27,838 bases of DNA, taken from NCBI GenBank assembly GCA_945862035.1, contig CAMAXB010000004.1, positions 1 to 27,838 of the forward strand, given 5' to 3'. The number at the start of each line of letters is the position of its first letter. Positions within the stretch are counted from its first letter, which is position 1. The notes beneath the pieces were generated by a model. The model was not told the DNA's origin. It saw nothing but the letters and a program-made list of their open reading frames with translations, and did not search any database. A program made the translations under genes and the position numbers. Of the stretch, positions 8,376-16,624 are shown one piece after another. The DNA comes from Opitutus sp. GAS368 (GTDB lineage Bacteria > Verrucomicrobiota > Verrucomicrobiia > Opitutales > Opitutaceae).

Positions 8376-8902
8376 TACGCCTTCGGCCGGAACGCCTTCA
8401 TGACGGCTTCGTTGGTCTCCAGCCGGGGTCCGCCGATCAGGTCGAGGCAGTAGGGAATGGCGGGGAAGACCGCCTCGAAGTTTTCGCGAACTGCTTTGGG
8501 GCGTCCCGGGAGATTCACGATCAGCGTTTTTCCGCGGACTCCGGCAGTCTGGCGGGAGAGGATCGCGGTGGCGACGTACTTCAGCGACGTGGTGCGCATG
8601 AGTTCGCCAAAGCCCGGCAGAAGTTTGTCACAGACGGAGATCGTGGCTTCGGGCGTCACATCACGGGGCGCCGGCCCGGTACCGCCGGTGGTCACGACGA
8701 GGCAGCAGCCGGCGTCATCCGCCATGCGCTTCAGCTCCGCGGCGATCACCGCCTGCTCGTCAGGGATGACCTTGTAATCGAGGTCGAAGCCCGTGCTCAG
8801 CCACTCGCGCAACAGCGCGACGCAGGCTTGGCCGGGCGTGTCTTCATAGACGCCGGCGCTGGCGCGGTCGGAAATATTCAGGACACCGATTTTAGGTAGC
8901 AT
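8375..8902 (-). CDS. mog: Molybdopterin adenylyltransferase / MoaB-Mog family protein
   Basis: This is a 175-residue MoCF-type protein. It starts MLPKIGVLNISDRASAGVYEDTPG and has the hallmark TTGGTGPAPRDVTPEAT near residues 70-86, the molybdopterin-binding loop. The order and spacing fit Mog/MoaB, which adenylates molybdopterin before molybdenum insertion. A later segment (GKTLIVNLPGRPKAVRENFE) also fits. The length is closer to Mog (about 195) and MoaB (about 170) than to MoeA, so Mog versus MoaB cannot be settled here. No other molybdenum-cofactor gene is in the window. Its leader is GTTCGTTTCCCCC before ATG. Upstream on the same strand is the glutamyl-Q synthetase gene, separated by inverted repeat F. 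Confidence 0.9.
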   Translation of the reverse strand: MLPKIGVLNISDRASAGVYEDTPGQACVALLREWLSTGFDLDYKVIPDEQAVIAAELKRMADDAGCCLVVTTGGTGPAPRDVTPEATISVCDKLLPGFGELMRTTSLKYVATAILSRQTAGVRGKTLIVNLPGRPKAVRENFEAVFPAIPYCLDLIGGPRLETNEAVMKAFRPKA

Positions 8903-8918
8903 GGGGGAAACGAACTAA

Positions 8919-9044
8919 AATCAGACTCACCACGGATGGACACGGATAATCACGGATTAAATGAGCCGCCAAGGTCAGCCGGTTCACGTGATTCGATCTG
9001 AATCCGTGTGGATCCGTGTTCATCCGTGGTTAAACTGTCTGATG
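8919..9044. repeat. Word-repeat inverted repeat F (CACGGAT word) overlapping a gene end
   Basis: The left arm (8919-8958) contains CCACGGATGGACACGGAT and CACGGATT. The right arm (9001-9044) is its imperfect reverse complement (AATCCGTGTGGATCCGTG and on). In the core CCACGGATG...CACGGATT only about four of 27 positions differ, and outer ATCAGAC/GTCTGAT sequences also pair. The loop is about 42 nt. The right arm covers the last eight codons and the stop of the glutamyl-Q synthetase gene. Confidence 0.88.
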
Positions 9045-9889
9045 ATCGATTCAGGAGTGACGCCGCGTTCCCGCAGCGTGCGCAGGCTGAGGGCGTCGTG
9101 GCGTTTTGCCAGGCGCTCGCCCTTCTCGTCGTTCATCAAGGGGCAGTGGTAGAATGCCGGCGACGGAAGACCGAGGGCCCGGTAGAGCAGGAGCTGGCGA
9201 AAGGTGGACCGGATCAGGTCGGCGCCGCGCACGACCTCCGTGATGCCCATGGCGGCGTCGTCGACGACGCAGGCGAGTTGGTAGCTGGGGACGTCGTCCT
9301 TTCGCCAGACGAGAAAATCTCCGAAATCGCGTCCGGAGATCGCTCGCTGTTCTCCGCACGCGCCGTCGGTGAAGCGCAGTTCCTCGCCGTCGGGTACACG
9401 GAAACGCCAGTTGGTGGTGATCGGGTCGCCGAGCGGGGGCAGCGGGGTTCCCTCCGCCGGGCGAAACGCGGCGGGGTAGACCGGCTCGTCGGCAATGCCG
9501 TCCGGGCCCTCGTGGGGTGCACCGGCGGCCTCAATCACATCGCGGCGGGAGCGGGTGCAGGGAAAGATCAGCTCCGCGGCGTGCAGGCGGGCCAGCGCCG
9601 CGCGATAGAGGGGGCGTCGCGCCTGTTGGTTGTAGGGCGCGTGCGGCCCGCCTACGTCGGGACCCTCGGCCCAGCTCAGGCCGACCCAGCGCAGGTCCGT
9701 CAGCATGGCGTCAACGAAATCGAGACGGAAGCGCGTCGCGTCGAGGTCCTCGTTACGCAGGATGATCACGCCGCCGCGGACACGGGCGCGTTCCTGGGCG
9801 ATCCAGAAGGTGCGGGCATGTCCCAGATGCAGGTAGCCGGTGGGCGAGGGCGCCAGGCGACCGCGGTAGGGCTGGGACGGGGAGGACAC
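9020..9889 (-). CDS. gluQ: Glutamyl-Q tRNA(Asp) synthetase
   Basis: It is a truncated GluRS-like class-I synthetase without anticodon-binding domain, about 290 residues. The HIGH signature is in APSPTGYLHLGHART, NEDLDATR follows, and the KMSKS-like loop reads GERLAKRHD near the C-terminus. Family members load glutamate on queuosine at position 34 of tRNA-Asp. The family Zn site seems degraded: FPCTRSRRDV keeps one Cys where E. coli has Cys-x-Cys. The open frame begins with TTG at 9901; GTG at 9889 with the CT-rich leader ACTCCTGCC looks better and is chosen, the difference being four residues. The final residues (IIRQFNHG) and the TGA are encoded inside inverted repeat F. It diverges from the LOG gene. 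Confidence 0.92.
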   Translation of the reverse strand: MSSPSQPYRGRLAPSPTGYLHLGHARTFWIAQERARVRGGVIILRNEDLDATRFRLDFVDAMLTDLRWVGLSWAEGPDVGGPHAPYNQQARRPLYRAALARLHAAELIFPCTRSRRDVIEAAGAPHEGPDGIADEPVYPAAFRPAEGTPLPPLGDPITTNWRFRVPDGEELRFTDGACGEQRAISGRDFGDFLVWRKDDVPSYQLACVVDDAAMGITEVVRGADLIRSTFRQLLLYRALGLPSPAFYHCPLMNDEKGERLAKRHDALSLRTLRERGVTPESIIRQFNHG

Positions 9890-10080
9890 GGCAGGAGTCA
9901 ATCAGGGGGAGCGTGGCCTGCGAAATCCAAAATACCTGTGATTTCAGCCGCTCAATCCTGCCGCGGATGGAAGCGGGCCGGTGATCAGGAGAGGTCGTGA
10001 ACTGCGGACAATCGTGGGCAGAAGCGCGGTTTTTCGGATTATGGATGTTCAAGCCGCCTGAATCGTGCTTTTTCCAATCC

Positions 10081-10689
10081 ATGCCGAAGTTGCTCTGCGT
10101 TTACTGTTCATCCAGCTCCCGGCTGGAGCCCAAATACTACGAGGCGGGAGAGCGTCTCGGACGCGCTCTGGTTACCCGGGGCTGGGGGCTGGTGTATGGC
10201 GGCGGCAATGCGGGTCTCATGGGCGTGGTGGCCCGGGCCGTGAAGGAGAGCGGAGGGCACGTGGTCGGGATCATTCCGGACTTCATGATCGAGCGGGAGC
10301 TCGCGTTCCACGCCGCGGACGAACTGATCACCGTGCCGACCATGCGCGAGCGCAAGCGGCTTATGGCGGAACGGGCCGACGCCTTTGTGACGCTGCCCGG
10401 CGGGATCGGCACGCTGGAGGAATTCTCGGAAATCATGACTGAGCGCTACCTCAACCTGACCCACAAGCCGGTGGTGCTGGTCAACCAGGACGGTTTCTAT
10501 GACGACCTGCTGCGGTTCTTCGATCGGATGGTGGCGGAGCGTTTCAAGTCCACCGGACTTGCGGACATCTTCTCGGTGGCCTCCTGCGTGGAGGACATCT
10601 GGGTACACGTGGAGAATCCGCGCCCGTTCTCGGCCGACGCGATCTGGCGTCCGCTGAAGCCGTCGGCGTCGCCCGAAACCGCGGGCTGA
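10081..10689 (+). CDS. LOG family protein (TIGR00730-type phosphoribohydrolase)
   Basis: This is a 202-residue Rossmann protein starting MPKLLCVYCSSSSRLEPKYY. The family motif PGGIGTLEE is at 106-114, preceded by the conserved TVPTMRERK (84-92), and the nucleotide loop YGGGNAGLMG is at 39-48. LOG proteins release the base from nucleoside 5'-monophosphates such as cytokinin ribotides, or act as general AMP-type nucleosidases; the bacterial substrate is usually unknown. The frame is open upstream to 9997, but ATG 10081 aligns with the family start and has leader CTTTTTCCAATCC. The Nudix gene starts two bases after the stop, so both probably form one transcript. Confidence 0.93.
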   Translation: MPKLLCVYCSSSSRLEPKYYEAGERLGRALVTRGWGLVYGGGNAGLMGVVARAVKESGGHVVGIIPDFMIERELAFHAADELITVPTMRERKRLMAERADAFVTLPGGIGTLEEFSEIMTERYLNLTHKPVVLVNQDGFYDDLLRFFDRMVAERFKSTGLADIFSVASCVEDIWVHVENPRPFSADAIWRPLKPSASPETAG

Positions 10690-10691
10690 CC

Positions 10692-11240
10692 ATGCAGCGG
10701 AACGCGGTCTGCGCCCTTTTGCGCGCCCATGCCCTGCGCGCAACCGATCCCCATGAGCAGGCGATGACGGCGGCGGTGCTGGCGTTCGTCGAGGCGCAGC
10801 CCGCTTGTCTGGAGCGCTCGTGTGCGCCGGGGCATTTGACGGGCTCGGCGTGGATCGTGGACCGTCCGCGCCGGCGCGTGCTGCTCACCCACCACCGCAA
10901 GCTCGACCGGTGGCTGCAGCTGGGTGGCCATGCGGATGGCGATGCGGACCTGCTCGCGGTCGCCTTGCGCGAGGCGCAGGAGGAAAGTGGACTGGCTTCG
11001 ATCCGAGTGCTGTCGCCGGAGCTGTTTGACGTCGATCTTCACACGATCCCGGCGCGCCGGGAGGAGCCGGCTCACCTTCACCATGACCTGCGGTTTTTTC
11101 TAGAGGCGGATGGCGATGAGCCGCTGGTGATCAGTGCGGAGTCGAAGGATCTCGCGTGGGTCGAGATCGATCGGTTGGCGGAGTATTCAACCGAGGAATC
11201 CCTGCTGCGCATGGCGCGCAAGACTCCGCGGCGGCGCTAG
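10692..11240 (+). CDS. Nudix hydrolase with altered Nudix box
   Basis: This is a 182-residue Nudix-fold protein. The box reads G79-H-A-D-G-D-A85-DLLAVAL-R93-E94-A-Q-E97-E98-S-G100-L, so the catalytic REx(x)EE core is intact while the first Glu of the G-x5-E pattern is Ala85. Before it lies LTHHRKLDRWLQLGGHADGD, typical of a Nudix group often annotated only as 'NUDIX hydrolase'. Such enzymes cleave X-linked nucleoside diphosphates; the substrate is unknown. The start at ATG 10692 is set by the two-base spacing after the LOG gene stop. The stop codon overlaps the stop of the convergent batD gene in the palindrome CTAG (11237-11240). Confidence 0.9.
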   Translation: MQRNAVCALLRAHALRATDPHEQAMTAAVLAFVEAQPACLERSCAPGHLTGSAWIVDRPRRRVLLTHHRKLDRWLQLGGHADGDADLLAVALREAQEESGLASIRVLSPELFDVDLHTIPARREEPAHLHHDLRFFLEADGDEPLVISAESKDLAWVEIDRLAEYSTEESLLRMARKTPRRR

Positions 11241-13747
11241 CGGTAGAGGCGCACTACATCCTCCTGCCGCACCCAGCCGGTCTGGCCGTTGGCGAAGGCC
11301 AGGCGGAGCCAGCCGAGGAAAGTCTTGTCGATCACGGCCACGGAGCCTGCGCCGAGGCTGGTGGTCGTCTGGGCGGTGTCGGCTTCCGTGGGGATCGAGC
11401 GAAGGGTCGCCTGATGCCAGACGATGACGGCCCGCGCGTCGCGCAAGGTGCCGTAGGTGGAAAGACTGACCGCGGCCGTGGCGGCGCCGAGCAGGGCGAC
11501 CAGCAGCAGGGTGCCCGCAGCGGGCAGAACCAAGCGGCTGCGGAACCCGTAGCCGCGGAGCAGGACGAGCGCTGAGGCGGCGGCGACCAGCAGACCGCAG
11601 ATGACGAGGGCTCGCTGCCAGTGCGCGGGAGAGAGTTTCCGGGCCAGCGTGTGGCGGCCGCTCGGCTGGGTGAATGGGGCGACCTCAAGCGGCGCATACC
11701 CGGCCCGCTGAAGCGTGAGGCCCAGCTGCCACTGCACCGCCGGGTCGGCGGGCGATTGAACGAAGGCGGCGACAGCGTGCCCGGCCGCCTCGCCCCAGCG
11801 GTTCTGCTGGCCGAGGGCAAGAGCGAGGTTGTGGTGGGCGATCCAGTCGACGGGTTCCTTGCGGGCTGCCTCGCGCCACAGTTTCTCCGCGGCGGAGAAC
11901 TCGCTGCGCCCATAGGCGCCGGTAGCGGCATCCGCGGCGGCCTGAACACTGGATCCACACGCGAGCAGAATGGTCACGGTCGCCAGGAAGGGCAGCAGGT
12001 TCCGTTTAAGGAAAACGGAGCCGGCCTGAAATCCCGGCACCGCTTTGGTCGCGAGCGCAGCCTCGGCGCGAGCAACCCAGTCGGACGGCAGAGACTGTCC
12101 GGTGCTGTAGAGCGCGCGCTCCGACTCACTCCAAAGCGTGCTCCAAGTTTGGTCAGGCAGGAAGGCGGCCGCGGCGGGCGCGGCCTTCGGCAGTGGCCCG
12201 ACCAGGGCAGCTTCCTGCTGCCAGCGGAGCAGCAGCGAAGCGATTCTGGCCGGATTCTGGGTGCCGCGAAGCTCGGCCAAGAGAGCGGCCAACCGGGCCC
12301 GGGCTTCGCGCCGGAGACGGGCCGGGTCGCTTTGACGGGCGCGCCGCCAGGCGAGCGCCAGCCAGAAGACGGGCAGCCAGGCCACGCTGGCGGCCAGGGC
12401 CAGCCAGGTGCCGCCATCCGTCCACGGAACCGCCGCCTGGCTGGTGCCGGGGATCGGATCGCGCGGGATGGCCTCTGGCTCGCCGGGCGCCTGCGGAGGT
12501 GCGGCCGGGGCCTCCGGGGCGGCGCCGGGGACGGTCACGGAGGGCGCCACGAAGGGCGTCGCGGCCGCGGCGGGGGCGGTGACGGTGACGGTCACCCGCT
12601 CCGTGCTGATCGTCTTGTAGGTGCCCGAAGCGGGGTCAAAATAGGTCCAGACGACCGGGCCCAGGGTGTAGGTGCCCGGCTTGGTCGGGATCAGCACGAC
12701 ATCCTCGCTCAGCGCGGACTCAAAGAGGGCGCCCTCCTTGTTCGTCCGGCGGGCCTGGGGTTGCACTACGCGAAAATCGCGGGAGGCCTCGCGGGCGGGG
12801 AGGCCTGTGATGTCGGGCCAGTTGCCCCGGCCCTGCAGCTCAAGGGTCCAGGTGATCGGTTCGCTGACCCCGGCGTTCTCCGGGACGACCTTGGAGACGA
12901 GAGTGAACTCGCCGACCGCGCCGTCGAAGCCGCCGGGCGCGGGTTGGGGCAGGGGGCGGACGGTGAGTGCGGGTCGGTTGCTGGTGATGGAGAACTGCTC
13001 GGCCTGAAAAGCCTGGAAGACGCTGAAGTTGGCCGAGGGCACCCGCAGGTTGACCAGCTGGTTGACGGCGTTGAGCGTGTAGGTACCCGGGGCCTTGATG
13101 TAACCGCGGGTCTGATACACGATATTGTTGCGGGATTCGCCTGCGACCATCGCGGTGAAGGGCTCGGGCTTGGCCCATTCCTCGATCACCAACGGGCTGG
13201 CGGACCAGTCCGGGTTGCTGGCGAGCTGGGCGGGGAAGCGGTTGCTGATGCTCAGGGCGTAGGACACGGGAAGCACCTCACCGGCCCAGGCGGTGCCGCT
13301 GCCGACGGTTAGCGTGGAGTTGGCCGCGGCGTCGAGCGGGACCGTGCCGCCCCCGACCGTGGCGTCGACCACCTGGAATGTGGCGGCGGCGACCTTGATG
13401 GGCCCGCGGTCCGTCGCGACCTCGAATTCCGGGATGTTGACGGTGGCCTTGAGGGCGGGCCGGACCGGATAGGTGAAGTAGATCGTACGCGTACGGGCGG
13501 CCTTGCCGTTCACGACATTGAACGAGCTCTGCTCGCCGCGGCTGGGGCGGCCGATGGTGACGCCGCCAAGGGCGGGCAACGTGATCTCGCCGGTGGGCTC
13601 GCACTCGTCAAAAATCAGGCTGAGCTCGGTCGTCTGTCCGAGTGCCAGCGTGCCGGTGGCGGGCTGCCAGCGGACGGTCTGGGCGCGGAGCAGGGAGCCG
13701 GTCGCGGCGAGAAGGAAGAACAGGACGGTTAAGAGGGATGGTCGCAT
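11237..13747 (-). CDS. batD: BatD-BatE fusion protein (Bat/aerotolerance operon)
   Basis: This 836-residue membrane protein starts with a signal peptide (MRPSLLTVLFFLLAATGSLLRA). Residues about 23-390 are the BatD-like beta-rich extracytoplasmic part, followed by an Ala/Pro-rich linker (390-435) and a transmembrane helix near 446-468. Then comes a helical cytoplasmic region to about 575. A second signal-like segment with a lipobox-like LLACG lies at 579-603 (FLKRNLLPFLATVTILLACG). It is followed by TPR-type helices at about 605-690 (SEFSAAEKLWREAARKEPVD, IAHHNLALALGQQNRWGEAA), two membrane helices (about 710-731 and 738-762) and a bacterial SH3 domain (about 780-836, GWLRLAFANGQTGWVRQEDV). 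The second half corresponds to BatE, so two genes appear fused. It is the last gene of the operon, three bases after batB. Confidence 0.88.
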   Translation of the reverse strand: MRPSLLTVLFFLLAATGSLLRAQTVRWQPATGTLALGQTTELSLIFDECEPTGEITLPALGGVTIGRPSRGEQSSFNVVNGKAARTRTIYFTYPVRPALKATVNIPEFEVATDRGPIKVAAATFQVVDATVGGGTVPLDAAANSTLTVGSGTAWAGEVLPVSYALSISNRFPAQLASNPDWSASPLVIEEWAKPEPFTAMVAGESRNNIVYQTRGYIKAPGTYTLNAVNQLVNLRVPSANFSVFQAFQAEQFSITSNRPALTVRPLPQPAPGGFDGAVGEFTLVSKVVPENAGVSEPITWTLELQGRGNWPDITGLPAREASRDFRVVQPQARRTNKEGALFESALSEDVVLIPTKPGTYTLGPVVWTYFDPASGTYKTISTERVTVTVTAPAAAATPFVAPSVTVPGAAPEAPAAPPQAPGEPEAIPRDPIPGTSQAAVPWTDGGTWLALAASVAWLPVFWLALAWRRARQSDPARLRREARARLAALLAELRGTQNPARIASLLLRWQQEAALVGPLPKAAPAAAAFLPDQTWSTLWSESERALYSTGQSLPSDWVARAEAALATKAVPGFQAGSVFLKRNLLPFLATVTILLACGSSVQAAADAATGAYGRSEFSAAEKLWREAARKEPVDWIAHHNLALALGQQNRWGEAAGHAVAAFVQSPADPAVQWQLGLTLQRAGYAPLEVAPFTQPSGRHTLARKLSPAHWQRALVICGLLVAAASALVLLRGYGFRSRLVLPAAGTLLLVALLGAATAAVSLSTYGTLRDARAVIVWHQATLRSIPTEADTAQTTTSLGAGSVAVIDKTFLGWLRLAFANGQTGWVRQEDVVRLYR

Positions 13748-13750
13748 GGT

Positions 13751-15598
13751 CTACCAGTCACGGCCCTTCTGGCCTTTGCCCTTTGCGTTGGGGTCCTGCA
13801 TCAGCTGATGCAGTTTGGCGGGGGAATCCTGATTGCGGATCTGATCAAGTTTTTGCAGGGGAACGGCGAGTTCGGGCGCTTCCGATTCTTTCTGCTCCTT
13901 ATCGGGATTACCGCCGACTTTCTGGGTATCGCCCTGGGGTGGCGGGGGCGGCGGAGGCGCCTGTTTCTCCATGTCGCCAAAGGCGGATTCGCCCTGCTGC
14001 GGGGGATCGTTCTCCGGGCTTTGCTCGTCGTCGCCCTTGGCCTCGCCCTTGGACTGCTTCTGCTCGCCGTCGGACTTCTGTTTCTGGTCGTTCGACTGCT
14101 TGCCGCCTTCCTGATTCTCCTGCTCCTGGTCGTCGCTCTGCTCGCCCTGCTGCTGCTGGTCCTGCTCCTGTTTCTGCGGGTCCTGCTGGGGCTGGTCCTT
14201 GTTTTCGAGCAGCTCCTCGAGCTTTTTGCGCAGCGGAGCCCATTCGGTGAAGGTGGAGTCGAGCGCTGCGCCGGCGTCGACGGCGGCGATCCCATCGATC
14301 ACGGGACCCTGGGGGACCGGCTGGGCTGAGCCCTGGAGGCGTTCGCCGAAGGTGAGGGTGGTGCGGGCCAACTCGTCGTAGTCCCGAGCCTCGAGATTGT
14401 CGCGGGCGGAGAGCTGGGCCACGAGGGTGGATAGCGGGGCGGCGAGCGTTTTGACGACCTCAGCCTCCTGGGCTTGGCTGGTGTGCGGGCTGAGCAGCGC
14501 GGCGAGCAGGAGGACGGCGACGGTTGCGGACACACTCGCCGAACTGCGGGGGTGAGCGGCGGTGGAGCCGGCGGGCGCAAGGCGAAGATCGCGCGCCTTG
14601 GGGTGGACCGGAAATTCGCGCCAGAAGCTCCAGAGCAGCAAGAGCACCGCCGGGGCGAGGGCCCACTGGTAGCGCTCCGCGAGTCGCACCTGCTGAATGT
14701 CAGTGAAGTCGCCCTGCTTGCCCTGATCGACCGTGGTGGAAACAATCTGGGCAAGGTCAACCCAAGTGCTGGCATCGGTGTAGACCCCGCCTGTTTTCTG
14801 GGCGAGTTCCTGCAGCGTGGAGGTGCCGAGGCGCGAAAGGACCACGGCGCCACGATCATCCTTCACGAAGCCACCGGTCGCGTCCGGGATCATCGCGCCG
14901 GCGATGGTGCCGATGCCGAGACTGAGGACGCGCACGCCCTTCTCCACCAGCGTGGGCACCTGCTGCTGCCAGTCCTCCGTCGTCGATTCGCCATCGCTCA
15001 GCACGATCAGGAAGCGGTCAGCACGCTTCTCCGGTCCGAAGGCGGTGAGCGCAGTGTCGATCAGCGCGGTGTAGTTCGAGCCACCCTCGGGCAGGTACTC
15101 CGGGTTGAGCTCGGGAAGAAACTCGCGGAGGATTTCATAGTCCGCGCTGAGGGGGCTTTGGAGGAAGGCGGTGCCGGCAAAGACAATCAGCCCCACGCGC
15201 TCACCCTCGAGTCGCTCGAGGAGCGAGGTGATGAGGAGCTTGGCGCGTTCCAGCCGGTTTGGCTTCACATCGTCCGCGAGCATCGAGCGCGAAAGGTCGA
15301 TCGCGATCAGGATCTCGCGGGCCTGGTCGAAGACGGGCTCGTCGATGCGACCCCATTGCGGGCGGGCCACGGCGGTCACCGCGAGCACCAGGCCGAGCCA
15401 GAGGCGCCAGCGAAAGCGGACCGAGCGCGGACGGGCGGTCGCGCGGTCGGCCAGGGTGAGCCCGCCGGAGTCGGCGACGGCGCGCAGGATCTTGGGATGT
15501 GGAATCTGCGCGGCGCGGCGGCGGCGCATGAAGTCGAACCCCGCCAGGACGAGCGGAATGACCAGCAGCCAGAAGGCGTGGGGCGAGTGGAAGTTCAT
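13751..15598 (-). CDS. batB: BatB-BatC fusion: von Willebrand A protein with charged Q-rich tail
   Basis: This is a 615-residue protein. N-terminal membrane helices (about 7-23 and 66-79) are followed by a VWA domain with MIDAS motif DLSRS (101-105) and the later SDGEST (201-206), then a helix near 313-325. A second signal-like hydrophobic stretch (about 356-377, VSATVAVLLLAALLSPHTSQ) looks like a relic start of BatC. After it come a helical segment (380-463), a very hydrophilic Gln/Glu/Lys/Asp-rich tract (465-540), seven prolines (548-554), and a conserved-looking end with KLDQIRNQDSPAKLHQLMQD. VWA proteins bind metal-dependent partners. The ATG overlaps the batA stop (ATGA) and has a genuine GGAGG eight bases upstream, one of the few Shine-Dalgarno sites here. 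Confidence 0.9.
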   Translation of the reverse strand: MNFHSPHAFWLLVIPLVLAGFDFMRRRRAAQIPHPKILRAVADSGGLTLADRATARPRSVRFRWRLWLGLVLAVTAVARPQWGRIDEPVFDQAREILIAIDLSRSMLADDVKPNRLERAKLLITSLLERLEGERVGLIVFAGTAFLQSPLSADYEILREFLPELNPEYLPEGGSNYTALIDTALTAFGPEKRADRFLIVLSDGESTTEDWQQQVPTLVEKGVRVLSLGIGTIAGAMIPDATGGFVKDDRGAVVLSRLGTSTLQELAQKTGGVYTDASTWVDLAQIVSTTVDQGKQGDFTDIQQVRLAERYQWALAPAVLLLLWSFWREFPVHPKARDLRLAPAGSTAAHPRSSASVSATVAVLLLAALLSPHTSQAQEAEVVKTLAAPLSTLVAQLSARDNLEARDYDELARTTLTFGERLQGSAQPVPQGPVIDGIAAVDAGAALDSTFTEWAPLRKKLEELLENKDQPQQDPQKQEQDQQQQGEQSDDQEQENQEGGKQSNDQKQKSDGEQKQSKGEAKGDDEQSPENDPPQQGESAFGDMEKQAPPPPPPPQGDTQKVGGNPDKEQKESEAPELAVPLQKLDQIRNQDSPAKLHQLMQDPNAKGKGQKGRDW

Positions 15599-16614
15599 GC
15601 CACGGCCTCCTTCCGCGCGAGCGAGCGCGAGGCGATGGCCCCGATCATCAGGCCGGCGAGGCCCGGGCCGGCGAACCAGGGGAAGAGTTCCGTCGAGAGC
15701 AGGGTGGATTTGGCCTGAAATTCGATCTTCTGGGCCTGGTCGATCGCCTCAAAGGCCTCGATCGCGGTACGTTCATCGCCGGCCCGGAAGTAGCGTCCGC
15801 CGGTCGCGGCGGACATGGCGCGCAGGGCATTCTCGTCCAGATCGGAGATCATGCGGCGGTAGGTCACAATGCGGCCTTGGTCATCAAACACCGGGAAGGG
15901 CACCATGCCGTCGCGACCGGCGCCGACCGTGTAGACCGGGATGCCGCGGCTCTTGGCGATCTCGGTGGCCTGCTCCGGCGTCAGGGCGCCGCGGTTGTTG
16001 GCCCCATCTGTCATGAGAATCACAAAGGCGCCCTTGCGGTTGCCGCCCTTGGAACGCGCGGCCTGCTCGAGCCGGGTCAGCGCGACGCCGAGGCCGTCGC
16101 CGATGGCGGTGCCGTCCTCGATCAGGCCGATCTTGAGACGCTCGATCTGCCGACCGAGCCAGAGATGGTCGAAGGTCAGGGGAGCGAGTGTATAGGCGCG
16201 GCCGGAAAAAATGACGATCCCGATGCGGTCGTTGGGCCGCTCGTTGATGAAGGATTGGATGACGGGCTTGATCGCCTGCAGGCGGTTCAGGCGTTCGCCT
16301 CCAACCTCGTAGTCTTCGGCCAGCATTGAGCCCGACAGGTCGATTGAAAGAATCAGGTCGTAGCCCTCGGCCCGGATCTCGCGCCGGTCCTCGACTTTTT
16401 GTGGCCGAGCGAGAGCGATGACCAGTAACACGAGGCCGGCCACGGCGAGTCCGGCTGGCCAGCGGGCCGAGCGGGCAAGCGAGGGCCGGTGCCAGGCCGC
16501 CGCAAAGGGCACCAGGAGGACCGGGACCGCCCGGCGCTGTCGCAGAATCATCACGGCGGCGATCGCCACGAGGCCCAGTAGCCAGATCGGATCCTTGAAG
16601 ATGAAGTCGCCCAT
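15595..16614 (-). CDS. batA: BatA: membrane-anchored von Willebrand A domain protein
   Basis: This is a 339-residue protein with N-terminal membrane helices (WLLGLVAIAAVMIL near 11-24 and AGLAVAGLVLLVIALARPQ near 54-72). The VWA domain has the MIDAS motif DLSGS at 92-96, then RIGIVIFSGRAYTLAPLT, an intact TAIGDGLGVAL threonine loop and LMTDGANNRG. A final membrane helix lies near the C-terminus (WFAGPGLAGLMIGAIA). The domain arrangement is standard for BatA, whose VWA faces the periplasm in Bacteroides. It lies ten bases after the DUF58 gene and overlaps batB by four bases, so translation is likely coupled. Confidence 0.94.
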   Translation of the reverse strand: MGDFIFKDPIWLLGLVAIAAVMILRQRRAVPVLLVPFAAAWHRPSLARSARWPAGLAVAGLVLLVIALARPQKVEDRREIRAEGYDLILSIDLSGSMLAEDYEVGGERLNRLQAIKPVIQSFINERPNDRIGIVIFSGRAYTLAPLTFDHLWLGRQIERLKIGLIEDGTAIGDGLGVALTRLEQAARSKGGNRKGAFVILMTDGANNRGALTPEQATEIAKSRGIPVYTVGAGRDGMVPFPVFDDQGRIVTYRRMISDLDENALRAMSAATGGRYFRAGDERTAIEAFEAIDQAQKIEFQAKSTLLSTELFPWFAGPGLAGLMIGAIASRSLARKEAVA

Positions 16615-16624
16615 GGTCGTCAGG

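Noticed and set aside
6632..9044. REP/RAYT elements or integron attC sites
   Set aside because: REP elements share one conserved sequence and attC sites have conserved R and L boxes with a recombinase nearby. Here the words differ from place to place and no transposase or integrase gene is in the window.
11621..13312. Plus-strand open frame of over 560 codons opposite batD, and a similar one at 14474-15718 opposite batB
   Set aside because: The minus-strand genes have clear domains and signal peptides. The opposite frames have no recognisable domain and very high Gly/Arg content.
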